The position numbers were made by a program, and so were the translations under genes. A DNA stretch of 64,000 nucleotides from Hymenobacter sp. GOD-10R (lineage in GTDB: Bacteria > Bacteroidota > Bacteroidia > Cytophagales > Hymenobacteraceae), in NCBI RefSeq assembly GCF_035609205.1, contig NZ_CP141184.1:4967001-5031000 (forward strand), read 5' to 3'. Positions 1-8,598 of this stretch are shown in pieces (within the stretch, counting starts at the first letter, position 1; each line of letters opens with the position of its first letter). The notes beneath the pieces were generated by a model that saw only the letters and a program-made list of their open reading frames with translations, was not told where the DNA came from and searched no databases.

Positions 1-2
1 TG

Positions 3-260
3 CTGGCAACGGCTGCTACACCGCTCCAAAATATCATTGAGGAGAAGTTTGTGGCCAACTATGGCGTAGCCGTCGAGCCGTGGTCTGACTGGCGCCGTAC
101 GGGCTTCCCGGCGCTTACACCGGTGTCTATCAACCCAGTGTTGACCCAGATTCCGCGCATTCTACCTTATTCCGATGTAGAGCGCACGGCGAATCCCATC
201 AACACCCCCGCCCGCACTGACCTCACCGCTCCGTCGGTGTTCTGGGACCCAGGCCGGTAA
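3..260 (+). CDS. SusD/RagB-family outer-membrane lipoprotein, C-terminal fragment
   Basis: The reading frame is open from the left edge to a TAA at 258-260, so only the last 85 or so residues are present. They contain a helix followed by a segment with the motif EPWSDWRRTGFPAL and a PRI-L-YSDVER stretch, ending in VFWDPGR. This is the typical C-terminus of SusD-like surface proteins, where the tail packs against the SusC barrel. SusD proteins bind glycans or peptides at the cell surface and hand them to a TonB-dependent SusC transporter, which should lie just left of the window. The small lipoprotein downstream probably belongs to the same locus. The family call is firm; the substrate cannot be told. 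Confidence 0.88.
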   Translation: MATAATPLQNIIEEKFVANYGVAVEPWSDWRRTGFPALTPVSINPVLTQIPRILPYSDVERTANPINTPARTDLTAPSVFWDPGR

Positions 261-321
261 ACGTAGTCGCCAACTTGAGCAAGCTGCTCGTGGCCTTCTC
301 TCATTTTCACGACATATTTCC

Positions 322-789
322 ATGCGCATACATCTTTACACGCTTTTGCTTCTTTGCTTGGTAACACTTACACTGGCGAGCTGCAAAAAAGACGACGTTT
401 TGGACGACATGATCATCCCCAAGACGTCAATCACCTTCAATGATAATATTGAAACAATTAGTGCCGATTACAACAGAGCCAGCACACTCACGCTGAAAAT
501 CAGCGGCGTAAGCGCCGCTAGCAATGTGCAGATCACCAGCACCTACTCGGTGAGTGGCACGGCAAAGGCGAAGGACCTAGGTACCTTGCCCGTTGCTGAT
601 GGCGTGGCTACGTTGAGCGTACCCGCAACGGCTCTCCGCAACACCGCCGATGGTGCCGTGGTAGGTGCCACGGCCACTGGCACGGGCACGGCGTCACGGG
701 CAAACAACTCTTATGTGCTGCAAGTGAATGCGCTGTTGCCGGATGGCACCAGTGAGCGGCGCTTGTTCACAGCCGTGCTTACCCAGTAA
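322..789 (+). CDS. small lipoprotein of a SusC/D locus, function unknown
   Basis: A 155-residue protein starting at ATG 322, 62 bases after the SusD fragment. It has a signal peptide with a lipobox (LASC, Cys about residue 20) followed by KKDD, a charged patch often seen on Bacteroidota surface lipoproteins. The mature part is rich in Ser, Thr, Ala and Val, with no Cys and short beta-prone stretches, as in small immunoglobulin-like domains. I do not recognise a family. Its position directly after susD suggests an accessory surface-binding lipoprotein of that locus. A hairpin terminator follows at 826, so it is probably the last gene of the operon. Confidence 0.75.
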   Translation: MRIHLYTLLLLCLVTLTLASCKKDDVLDDMIIPKTSITFNDNIETISADYNRASTLTLKISGVSAASNVQITSTYSVSGTAKAKDLGTLPVADGVATLSVPATALRNTADGAVVGATATGTGTASRANNSYVLQVNALLPDGTSERRLFTAVLTQ

Positions 790-825
790 CGCGGCCTCTC
801 GGCTCAGCCGAACAGCTAGCTTCTC

Positions 826-857
826 AACGCCCCAATCAGATCGATTGGGGCGTTTTA
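826..857 (+). terminator. rho-independent terminator after the SusD locus
   Basis: Perfect 12-base stem, AACGCCCCAATC at 826-837 pairing with 843-854, with a 5-base loop and a short T run. It closes the SusD/lipoprotein operon. Confidence 0.8.
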
Positions 858-938
858 GTTGTATCTTGCCCGACACATTCGCGGCACCCGTACGCTGCAA
901 CTCACGTACTCCACTTTATTTTACTTAACTCCTTCTTC

Positions 939-1160
939 ATGGCAACCAAACTTACCGTTCTCAGCAATGGCTCCCTCCGCGTAGAGGGCGACTTCGAGAT
1001 TGTAGACGCGCAAGGACAGCCGTATGGCCTAGGCGGGCGCGAGCGGGTGAGCATCTGCCGTTGTGGCCTCTCCAGCAACAAGCCGTTCTGCGACGGTTCG
1101 CACAAAGGACATTTTGAGCACAACGCTGTAGCCTTCGACCTCCCTGCGCCCAAAGTTTAG
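939..1160 (+). CDS. CDGSH iron-sulfur domain protein
   Basis: A 73-residue cytoplasmic protein with one CDGSH zinc-finger-like domain at residues about 38-56: C-R-C, then SSNKPFCDGSH. Three Cys and one His are the ligands of a redox-active, pH-labile 2Fe-2S cluster (mitoNEET family). The N-terminal half (KLTVLSNGSLRVEGDFEI) is the usual beta-strand lead-in of bacterial single-domain members. The length fits the family. The physiological partner is unknown; redox or iron-sulfur homeostasis is the usual suggestion. It is monocistronic and faces a convergent acyl-CoA-binding protein gene across a shared terminator. Confidence 0.92.
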   Translation: MATKLTVLSNGSLRVEGDFEIVDAQGQPYGLGGRERVSICRCGLSSNKPFCDGSHKGHFEHNAVAFDLPAPKV

Positions 1161-1178
1161 CGCGAAGCTTTTGCACAC

Positions 1179-1213
1179 AAAAAAGCCTTCCCTGTACAGG
1201 GAAGGCTTTTTTG
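1179..1213. terminator. bidirectional terminator between CDGSH and ACBP genes
   Basis: AAAAAGCCTTCCCTG followed by its reverse complement around a TAC-type loop, flanked by A runs on the left and T runs on the right. The element is symmetric and sits between convergent genes, so it can end transcription from both sides. Confidence 0.85.
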
Positions 1214-1252
1214 TTGGTAATAAACCAAAGACGATAGTGCTTGCTATGAACG

Positions 1253-1513
1253 TTAGGAAGCGGCAAAAAGCGAATTCACTAGCTCCACATACTCGCGGCG
1301 GGCTGCTTCTTTGCTCTTGCCCGTGAGGCTAGCCCAAGCGTCAAACTTGGCAATACCTTTGAAGTCGAAACCGCCTGGTCGGGAGCCGGTTACATCGCCT
1401 TCTGTAGCTTGTTTGTAGAGCGAATAAAGTTCTAGCAGAACCGTGTTGGAAGGTTTGGTGGGGAGCTGCTGCGCACGCTGGGCAGCGGCTTCAAATTCGT
1501 CGTGGGTAGCCAT
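1253..1513 (-). CDS. acyl-CoA-binding protein
   Basis: An 86-residue all-helical protein of the ACBP family. Diagnostic features are a YSLYKQATEGDV segment in helix 2, the RPGGFDFKG loop, KFDAWASLTGKSKEEA-like helix 3 (here GKSKEAARREYV), and a final Val/Leu-rich helix. The Tyr and Lys of YSLYKQ are among the residues that hold the CoA moiety. It buffers long-chain acyl-CoA esters in the cytoplasm and feeds them to lipid synthesis or breakdown. The length equals eukaryotic ACBP (86-87 residues). ACBPs occur in only some bacteria and Hymenobacter-type genomes are among them. The start is ATG at 1513-1511. No operon partner. Confidence 0.93.
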   Translation of the reverse strand: MATHDEFEAAAQRAQQLPTKPSNTVLLELYSLYKQATEGDVTGSRPGGFDFKGIAKFDAWASLTGKSKEAARREYVELVNSLFAAS

Positions 1514-1641
1514 TAAGGAAGGAGATAGTTGAGAAAGGGGTCAAACAACAACGAACAAGGTAGGTATTTCAACCAGATACCGCTACATGCAGCGTAGTTC
1601 TATTGCCTAACTTGACGCTGTTTCCCCCTAACCATTCTTTC

Positions 1642-2931
1642 ATGAACCTACGACCTCTACCCCTACTACTCAGCAGTTTGTTGCTAACTGTATTCTCTGC
1701 GCACGCCCAAAAAACCTATTTGCATTGTGGTCGCCTATTAGACGTTCGTTCTGGCCGAGCGCAAACTCAGATGACTCTTGTGGTGGAAAATGGACGCGTG
1801 GCTGCCGTACAATCGGGCTACGCCGCAGCAGGTGTCACCGACAAGGTGATTGACCTGAAGAACAAAACCGTGCTGCCTGGCCTCATCGACTGCCACGTAC
1901 ATATCGAGTCGCAGCCAGGCAAAAACAACTTCAGCGAGCAGTTCATCCTTAACCCCGCTGACCTAGCTTACCGCGCCCTCGATAACGCGCGCAAAACGCT
2001 AATGGCGGGCTTCACTACGGTGCGCGACCTAGGGGGCTCGGGCGTGAATGTATCGCTGCGCAACGCCGTGAACCGTGGCCAAGTGGTTGGGCCGCGCATC
2101 TTCACGGCTGGCAATGCTATTTCGGCCACCGGCGGCCACATGGACGATACCAACGGACTCTCGCGCGAGCTAATGGATAAGCTAGGGCAGCCGTCGAGCG
2201 TAGCCAACGGGCCCGACCAGTGCCGCCAAGCGGTGCGGGAACAATTCAAGCGCGGCGCCGACGTCATCAAGATTGCCTCTACTGGTGGCGTGCTCGACCT
2301 GTCCAAGGACGGCAGCGGCCCGCAATACAGTGAGGAAGAAATCAAGGCGGTGGTCGAAACAGCCCGCGACCTAGGTATGAAAGTGGCCTGCCACGCGCAC
2401 GGCGCGGAAGGTATCAAGCGGGCCATTCGGGCCGGCGTGACCAGCATCGAACACGGCACCCTCATGGACGAGGACGGCATGAAGCTCGCCAAGAAGTACA
2501 ACACCTACTACGTACCGACTATCATTGCCGGCAAGTCGGTGGCGGATTCGGCCAAAATCGTGGGCTACTTTCCGGCGGCGGTGCAGCCAAAGGCGCTCAG
2601 CATTGGCCCTTTGCTGCAAGGCACCTTCGGCAAAGCCTACAAAGCCGGCGTAAAAATCGCCTTTGGCACCGACGCCGGCGTGTACCGCCACGGCGTGAAT
2701 GCCCTAGAGTTTCAGTACATGACGGAAGCCGGCATGCCCAACCTGGAAGCCTTGCGCGCCGCCACCCTCAACGCTGCCGACCTCCTAGGCGAAACCACCA
2801 ACCTAGGTACCCTGGAAGCCGGCAAGCTAGCCGACGTGGTAGCCGTGGATGGTGACCCATTACAGGATATTAAAACGATGCAGCATGTCACGTTCGTGAT
2901 GAAGCAGGGCGTGGTGTATAAGCAAGAGTAA
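1642..2931 (+). CDS. secreted metal-dependent amidohydrolase (Xaa-Pro dipeptidase-like)
   Basis: About 429 residues from ATG 1642, chosen because it begins a clean signal peptide ending SAHAQ; an upstream TTG at 1603 would bury it. The fold is a TIM-barrel amidohydrolase with a composite beta-sandwich. The metal ligands are visible in order: DCHVHIES (HxH), ADVIKIASTGG (Lys, bridging), ACHAHG and IEHGT (His), FGTDAG (Asp). The set is typical of the imidazolonepropionase-like/Sgx9260 group, which cleaves N-acyl or Xaa-Pro type dipeptides. The protein is probably periplasmic. The exact substrate is not determinable. It is a single-gene unit ending at the hairpin at 2951. Confidence 0.88.
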   Translation: MNLRPLPLLLSSLLLTVFSAHAQKTYLHCGRLLDVRSGRAQTQMTLVVENGRVAAVQSGYAAAGVTDKVIDLKNKTVLPGLIDCHVHIESQPGKNNFSEQFILNPADLAYRALDNARKTLMAGFTTVRDLGGSGVNVSLRNAVNRGQVVGPRIFTAGNAISATGGHMDDTNGLSRELMDKLGQPSSVANGPDQCRQAVREQFKRGADVIKIASTGGVLDLSKDGSGPQYSEEEIKAVVETARDLGMKVACHAHGAEGIKRAIRAGVTSIEHGTLMDEDGMKLAKKYNTYYVPTIIAGKSVADSAKIVGYFPAAVQPKALSIGPLLQGTFGKAYKAGVKIAFGTDAGVYRHGVNALEFQYMTEAGMPNLEALRAATLNAADLLGETTNLGTLEAGKLADVVAVDGDPLQDIKTMQHVTFVMKQGVVYKQE

Positions 2932-2950
2932 TCCCCTAATCATCAATAAA

Positions 2951-3003
2951 GTAAAAGAGCCTAGCTAGGTCCTTCTCACAGGACGTGGCTAAGCTCTTTT
3001 TTC
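2951..3003. terminator. bidirectional terminator
   Basis: AAAAGAGCCTAGC is matched imperfectly by GGCTAAGCTCTTTTTT about 25 bases later, with a second inner stem (GGTCC/GGAC). It lies between the convergent amidohydrolase and beta-propeller genes, with A and T runs on either side. Confidence 0.7.
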
Positions 3004-3007
3004 AAGC

Positions 3008-6000
3008 TTAGTACACGACAATGCGCGTGGTCTGCGTAGTCTCTGCGCTCGTCAATCGCACCAGGTAAACGCCTGCGCGCAATGCTGGAGCTGGCAGCGC
3101 TCCTGTTGCCGCCGATACCGACCACTGCGCTACCCGCTGCCCCGTCACCGCGTACAGCTCTATTAAGGCTTCTTTTCCTAGCTGCTCTTCAACGGTGTAA
3201 CGCAGTGACTGCCCTGTGCCAACAACTGTTGGGAACACCCGGAAACTAGCTTTCTGCCCCTCCAGCTGCTTTTCTCGCACAGGCAACACCCAACCCGATG
3301 ACAAACGCGCCACAAAGCCAGTACTGTACTGCAATCCACCATTTGGAACAGATGCGCTACCAAAGGTTGGTTTTATGCTCTGATAATTACCTACCAGATA
3401 CACTCTGTTCTGAGGGGCCAACAGTAAATCTGTACTTTGCTCATTAGCGCTGCCACCACCGGTAGCTAGGTTTTGCCAAGTGCCAGTAGTGCCATCGAGC
3501 CGGGCCACGAAAGCATCGGTACCGCCCTGACTGGTGGCCGTTAGCAACGGCGCTAGCGTAGGACTATCGAAGGTAGCCGTGCCGAGTAGATGGCCTGCCA
3601 TATAAACATGCCCGGTAGCATCTACGCGAATAGCCGTAGCCCGATCTTCCCCGTTGCCCGCGCGCACAACCCAGCGCCAAGCGCCGGTAGCACCATTGAG
3701 CCGGGCGACGAACATCTTCGATGACCTCTCCGTAGCAGCACCGGTACTTAACGACAAAGAGCCGAAGGTAGCATTGCCCGTAAAGCTGCCTACCACGTAA
3801 GCGTCGCCGCTATTATCTAGCGCAATAGCGTTGATGTAGTCATCAGCCCCTACGTAGGGGCTATAGCTACCCCCGGATGCTGTCCATTGCCAAGTACCAG
3901 TGGCCGCGTCTAGGCGCGCCACGAAGGCATCTACGCCATTAACGTAGCCTGGCAGAGTTAGCTGGCCTCCCCCCGGATTGCTGAAAGTTGCGTTACCGAT
4001 GTAAGCGCCGGCCACAAACAGATGCCCGGTAGCATCTGCCGCAATTCCGTCGCAAAACTCATTGCTCGATCCGCCTGCACGTACTGCCCACTGCCAGCTA
4101 CCATCAGCCGGTGCAAGGCGCGCAACGAAGATGTCGGGCTCTATTCCGCTACCGGTGGCCGTGGTGAGGGAGATAGTCCCGCTAGTACCGGTGAAGGTAG
4201 CTGTGCCTGCAAACAGACCTAGCACGTAGGGGTTACCAGCGGCATCCACGGTAACCCGTTGGCCTATGCAAATACCCGCGGGCCCTGAAAGGCCCGTAAG
4301 ATCGTTGCGCACAGCCCACTTCCAAGCACCAGTAGCGGCATCGAGTTGCGCTACGTAGGCCACGAGCGCGCTCGTTCTACCCGTCAACGTTATCGGCGTA
4401 CCGGCTGTAGCACTGTAAAAACTAACCTTCTGCCCGCCAAAGCTACCTGTGGCATATACATGTCCTAAGACATCTGTGGTAATACCAATGGCAGTTGTAC
4501 CTAGGTAGGCCGAAGCAATACGCACGGCCCACAGCCAGTTACCAGCGGGGTCTTGTTTCGCAATAAAGCCTGTTTGAGCCGTTCCTAGGCTAGTCATCGT
4601 TACGGTGCCAAGCGTGAGTTTTCCCTGGAAGGTGCCTGCCACATAGATATTGCCGGCAGCATCGGTAGCAGCACTACTGGTTTGCTTGGGCCCACCAGCG
4701 TCGGGGCTGGCTACCCACTGCCAGTTACCACTACTCGCTTCTACTTGCGCCACAAAGGCATTCTGACGGTCGCCACCAACTACTGCCGTAGCTGGCGAAC
4801 TGCCGAATGTTCCATTATTATTATAGAAGCCAGTAGTATATAGATGCCCGTCTCGACCCAGGGCTATTGAGTGACTGCGGTTTCCGAGCCAGCTAAGCAA
4901 GCTGGTAGCTCCTACTGCCCACTGCCACTTGCCCGTCGAGGGTTCCAGGCGCGCGACAAACGTATTAGCATAAGACCCGTTTTCGCTTGTACTGAGTAAT
5001 CTGATTGGACTTCCGGAGGTAGTAGGTGTAAAGTCAGCCCCTCCACTCGTAGAGCCTGTGACATAGGGTGTACCAGCGGCGTCTACCGCGATGCTGCCCC
5101 CAAAACTATTGCTACCAGATCCGCCTCTCACCACCCATTGCCAATCGCCGGTGGCAGCATCTAAGCGCGCCACGAAGACATCGGAGCCTTTGGAGCCTGC
5201 TGGTGAGAGTGACGCCCCCGATGGACTATCAAACGTAGCGGCTGGTATTGGAATGGGAGGATAAGAGCTCTTGTTACCACCTCCCCAAAATCCCCCTGTC
5301 ACGTACACGTGCCCGGTGCCATCGGAAGCTACACTCGCGCCGCTGTCTTCGTGGGTACTTCCCCCGCGTACAATCCATTGCCAAGCGCCGTTGCTACCGT
5401 CCAACCGAGCCACAAAGATATCGGGGCTGTTTTCGGCACTCACAAGCGTTAGCGTGCCACTAGCAGCCTTGAATGTAGCAGGGCTAGCCGCAGTGCCCTG
5501 AAAGGAGCCGGTCACATAAATATTTCCAGTTGCATCGGCAGCAATGTTCCTAGCTTGGTCGTGGCCGGTGCCGCCACCCTGCACAGCCCACTGCCAGGTG
5601 CCGGTGCCAGCGTCTAGGCGCGCGACAAACACGTCTTCTGCCCCGCCATTGCTGGAAAGTGTAAGCGGAGCAGTTGCCGCATTATTGAACGTAGCATTGC
5701 CTTTAAAATTCCCGGTCACGAATGCATGTCCTGTAGCATCTAGCGCAATACCTATGCCTGAGCGTGGACTCACGTCTGCGCTGATATTATTGCTGATGGT
5801 TGCACTGGTAGCCCATTGCCAAGCACCATCAGTACCATTGAGTTGGGCTACCATGATATCCGTCCCTGTGTTTGTACCCGTTAAGGTAGTAGTACCGAAT
5901 GTAAAGCTACCAGCTAGGTTAGCGGTCAGGTAAAGCTTATTGGCAGCATTTAACGTCAAGCTAACTTTACGAGGATAGATAAAGCCTACATCGCCGCCAC

Positions 6001-6322
6001 GCACAGCCCACAGCCAGTTACCAGCAGCATCCAGCTTAGCTACAAAGACAGCGTCTGATCCTTCATAGGTCAAGCCCCTTGAGTTATGCTCCAAGGTCGT
6101 CGCGCCAAACGTAATGGCACCCTGAAAAGTACCGGCTACAAACACATTCCCAGCGGCATCCGCCACGATGCTTGCTCCTTGGGAAATGCCATTACCTAGC
6201 TTGGCATCAATAGCCGTTACCTGATCAAAAGTCTGCGCGCCAGCCACCTCCGATAGCAGCGCCAGGGCAAATAGCATAAGTACGCCTTGCCAACGCAGGC
6301 AGGACAATAAACATGTAAACAT
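3008..6322 (-). CDS. SBBP-type beta-propeller repeat protein with T9SS C-terminal sorting domain
   Basis: An 1104-residue secreted protein. Residues 1-30 are a signal peptide (ending VAGAQ). Residues about 35-1015 hold roughly sixteen repeats of 55-70 residues, each with a DATGHVYVTGSFxGTATF-like strand pair followed by a VARLDxxTGxWQW segment. This is the SBBP (seven-bladed beta-propeller) pattern; the number suggests two propellers or a superhelix of blades. The last 80 or so residues, including IELYAVTGQRVAQW and LRAGVYLVRL, are the type A T9SS sorting domain, so the protein should pass the outer membrane by the type IX system and be anchored or released. The ligand is unknown. It is a single-gene unit; a later Met (residue 16) is an alternative start. 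Confidence 0.9.
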   Translation of the reverse strand: MFTCLLSCLRWQGVLMLFALALLSEVAGAQTFDQVTAIDAKLGNGISQGASIVADAAGNVFVAGTFQGAITFGATTLEHNSRGLTYEGSDAVFVAKLDAAGNWLWAVRGGDVGFIYPRKVSLTLNAANKLYLTANLAGSFTFGTTTLTGTNTGTDIMVAQLNGTDGAWQWATSATISNNISADVSPRSGIGIALDATGHAFVTGNFKGNATFNNAATAPLTLSSNGGAEDVFVARLDAGTGTWQWAVQGGGTGHDQARNIAADATGNIYVTGSFQGTAASPATFKAASGTLTLVSAENSPDIFVARLDGSNGAWQWIVRGGSTHEDSGASVASDGTGHVYVTGGFWGGGNKSSYPPIPIPAATFDSPSGASLSPAGSKGSDVFVARLDAATGDWQWVVRGGSGSNSFGGSIAVDAAGTPYVTGSTSGGADFTPTTSGSPIRLLSTSENGSYANTFVARLEPSTGKWQWAVGATSLLSWLGNRSHSIALGRDGHLYTTGFYNNNGTFGSSPATAVVGGDRQNAFVAQVEASSGNWQWVASPDAGGPKQTSSAATDAAGNIYVAGTFQGKLTLGTVTMTSLGTAQTGFIAKQDPAGNWLWAVRIASAYLGTTAIGITTDVLGHVYATGSFGGQKVSFYSATAGTPITLTGRTSALVAYVAQLDAATGAWKWAVRNDLTGLSGPAGICIGQRVTVDAAGNPYVLGLFAGTATFTGTSGTISLTTATGSGIEPDIFVARLAPADGSWQWAVRAGGSSNEFCDGIAADATGHLFVAGAYIGNATFSNPGGGQLTLPGYVNGVDAFVARLDAATGTWQWTASGGSYSPYVGADDYINAIALDNSGDAYVVGSFTGNATFGSLSLSTGAATERSSKMFVARLNGATGAWRWVVRAGNGEDRATAIRVDATGHVYMAGHLLGTATFDSPTLAPLLTATSQGGTDAFVARLDGTTGTWQNLATGGGSANEQSTDLLLAPQNRVYLVGNYQSIKPTFGSASVPNGGLQYSTGFVARLSSGWVLPVREKQLEGQKASFRVFPTVVGTGQSLRYTVEEQLGKEALIELYAVTGQRVAQWSVSAATGALPAPALRAGVYLVRLTSAETTQTTRIVVY

Positions 6323-6824
6323 TGCTTAAAGTGGTAAAGGTGGAAGTATAAACGGGGTAATCTATTGGTAATCAACCTTAGCTACAGCAGCCTACTTCTC
6401 CCCACCAGCAAGTCACGTTGTACTCATCCCCTAGGTGCCGTTTAGTTGACTGAAGTAACCACTCAAAAGTTGCTTTATTCAACGTTTTATATACATTAAT
6501 TTTAGATTAATATAGTTTGAGTATTGTGTTCCACTTTCTAAGCTAATTCGCGCTCCGTTGGTAATTATTCCGCGGCTACTCCCACGTACTTATCTACCTT
6601 CTCTCAAACCCTAGAGGAGCTTGTGCTGTACCCTTGTCTGTATGAACACCTTATGTAATCGAAAATGCTAAAATGCTAGATCTTAATAGTTCAGCTAAGC
6701 ACTAGGGTTGGTAACCTACACAGTTGAGTTAGGCGAAAACAAGGCGGTAAAAAGCTACTCTTCGTTGCCAACCCAGACCCAATTGCCCAAGTATATGCAG
6801 CCCTAAGCTCTATGTACTTCAGCA
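6323..6824. other. 500-base divergent intergenic region
   Basis: Separates the divergent beta-propeller gene and the PncC-like gene. It is clearly more AT-rich than its flanks around 6480-6540. I see no ORF with family features, no tRNA and no strong hairpin; it probably holds the promoters of both genes. Confidence 0.5.
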
Positions 6825-7355
6825 ATGGAAACACCCGAAATAGATAACCTCGTCAAGAAATTCCTGCAATTCAAACTCACCATTGCCTTTGCCGAAAGCT
6901 GTACGGCGGGTCTGCTAGCTTCTGAGTTTTCGAAAGGGGTTGGCAGCTCCGAAGTGTTGCTCGGTAGCGTGGTCACGTATCATCCGCTGGCCAAGCATAA
7001 GCTACTGGGAGTAAGCCAGGACTCTCTGAGTCTGTACACGGCCGAGTCGCAGCAGGTGACAAACGAAATGGTGATGGGCCTGCACAAGAAGCTGCCGGCT
7101 GATATGTGCGTTGCCATCACGGGCTTGTGCGGCGCCGGGACTTCCGAAGCCGACATTAAGCCGGTGGGCACCATGTTCTTCACTTTTCTGCATCAGAACC
7201 ACGCCGAAGAAGTGCGGCAAGAGTTTGAAGGCGACTGTGTCTCCGTTCGGGAGCAAGCCGTCGATTTTATCTTCACGCACCTAGGCGAGTTGCTGGAACG
7301 CTATTCGGAGCGATACGCCGCAGAAGCGGTGGAAACTCGCACGAAAAAAGGCTAG
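6825..7355 (+). CDS. pncC: CinA C-terminal domain protein, probable NMN amidohydrolase
   Basis: A 176-residue protein matching the stand-alone CinA C-terminal (PncC) family, which hydrolyses nicotinamide mononucleotide to nicotinic acid mononucleotide in NAD salvage. Visible marks are AESCTAGLLA (substrate-pocket Ser and Cys-Thr loop) near residue 23, GSVVTYHPLAKHKLLGV, the TAESQQVTNEM helix, and AITGLCGAG near the phosphate-binding turn. There is no N-terminal CinA (MoeA-like) domain. The GxxGAGT loop differs from the commoner GxAGPGG, so the activity is inferred from the family rather than proven by the residues. It is a single gene and converges on the unknown gene ending at 7418. Confidence 0.82.
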   Translation: METPEIDNLVKKFLQFKLTIAFAESCTAGLLASEFSKGVGSSEVLLGSVVTYHPLAKHKLLGVSQDSLSLYTAESQQVTNEMVMGLHKKLPADMCVAITGLCGAGTSEADIKPVGTMFFTFLHQNHAEEVRQEFEGDCVSVREQAVDFIFTHLGELLERYSERYAAEAVETRTKKG

Positions 7356-7373
7356 GTTGCATAGCTACCTTCG

Positions 7374-7428
7374 AAAAGGTGAGCGGCGCATAGCTAGTTT
7401 GGTCTACTATGCTCCGCTCACCTTTTTT
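7374..7428. terminator. terminator overlapping the 3' end of the convergent gene
   Basis: AAAAGGTGAGCGGCGCATAG (7374-7393) pairs with CTATGCTCCGCTCACCTTTT (7407-7426) with one bulge, followed by TTT. The right arm overlaps the last codons of the minus-strand gene ending at 7418. Confidence 0.8.
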
Positions 7429-8446
7429 TCCCGAGAAGCATAATCTGCAAGTTCAGGCGCACCACGTCGCCCATAGAGCGGCAACGATTGAAAAGCTCTG
7501 TGCGGTGGTGGCGGTTTAACTCGGCTTTCAGCTCAATTACTTTTTCGGGCGTTGATACTTCGTCGGCGCGCATGCAGTCAATCAGGTCTTTCAATCGGTA
7601 GCGCGCCGCCCGCACCCGCCGGGCCATCAGGGAGCGTTCCTCCGTCTGGTATTGCCGCACGCTTTCGGCCGTGAGCAGTTCGCCGCACATCTGTACGATG
7701 GGCAAATTGTCCTTGAAGAATTGCGGCAAGTACATCGTTTTGCGTCCCTCGTAGCTCTGCTGGTCGAAGTCGATGGCCCGCACCCGGTATTGCTCGTCCT
7801 CAAAATCGGGCGTCACGTCGATGACGTAGTTGTAGGCGCGCATGTCTCCGAGCAGCCGAGCAAAGCACCGCTCATTGAACTTCACAAATTCTTTGGCGAT
7901 ACGCACCTGGTTGAGGTGAGGGCGGTTGAGATGATGGCGAATGAAATCGTCGCCGGGAATTCCGGCAATGTGCTCCTCAATTAGCGAGTCGCGGTATACC
8001 AGGTAGTTGATGCGGTTGGGCGATAAGATATGTTCTAGCTCCAAGCCATACACTCGCGACGCATCGGCCCGCTTTACGTAGAAATAGTCGTAGTTGTCGT
8101 TGAACTGGTTGACGATGCGCACCCGAAACGGATTGCTGTTGCCGAAGCGGCAGTAATCAATCCGATCCGCAATTAGGTGCTCCGAAAACGATAAGTCGCC
8201 GTCCGTCTTTAGCAGCGCATACACTTGCGAAAGTCCGGCGGACAGCTCCCGCAAGCTGCTAGGTTCATAAAAAACTGTTTGCCACAGCGTATCTCGTCCA
8301 TTGCGGTCGAGGCGCGCAAATGAGCCGGTAAAGTGCTGCAAGTCGGCATAGGTGACGGGCAGCATAGTTTCGCGGTCGTAGTCGTGCAGGTACTTGCGCA
8401 ACGACGGACTAATGGCGTAGTTTATTTTCTTCTTGGAAATGTTCAT
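7418..8446 (-). CDS. conserved-looking cytoplasmic protein of unknown function
   Basis: A 342-residue soluble protein without signal peptide or membrane segments. It is rich in Arg and Tyr. Two segments stand out: a loop NYDYFYVKRADASRVYGLELEHILSP-like in the middle, and YVIDVTPDF...VRAIDFDQQS at about residues 215-245. An ID(F)D element after a beta strand resembles the metal-binding Asp of kinase-like folds (HipA, APH), but I see no glycine-rich loop or HxD to support a kinase. The N-terminus (MNISKKKINYAISPSLRKYL) fits an ATG start at 8446. Unknown; the kinase-like reading is speculation. Confidence 0.7.
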   Translation of the reverse strand: MNISKKKINYAISPSLRKYLHDYDRETMLPVTYADLQHFTGSFARLDRNGRDTLWQTVFYEPSSLRELSAGLSQVYALLKTDGDLSFSEHLIADRIDYCRFGNSNPFRVRIVNQFNDNYDYFYVKRADASRVYGLELEHILSPNRINYLVYRDSLIEEHIAGIPGDDFIRHHLNRPHLNQVRIAKEFVKFNERCFARLLGDMRAYNYVIDVTPDFEDEQYRVRAIDFDQQSYEGRKTMYLPQFFKDNLPIVQMCGELLTAESVRQYQTEERSLMARRVRAARYRLKDLIDCMRADEVSTPEKVIELKAELNRHHRTELFNRCRSMGDVVRLNLQIMLLGKKR

Positions 8447-8598
8447 GGCGGGTGGTCTGAGCCAACTTGCGAAGCTAAGCAGCTAAGAATTAGAAGTTAA
8501 TTCATAAGGCTAACATCCCGGCATTGTCCAAAACTTATAAGAAAATTCCGACCTTCGTGCTGCCGCATGCTCGGCGGTTTATTTTTCCCTTATCCGTT

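Noticed and set aside
8524..8598. Earlier TTG start for the phospholipase-like gene
   Set aside because: It would add 25 residues before the signal peptide; ATG 8599 fits a standard signal peptide better.
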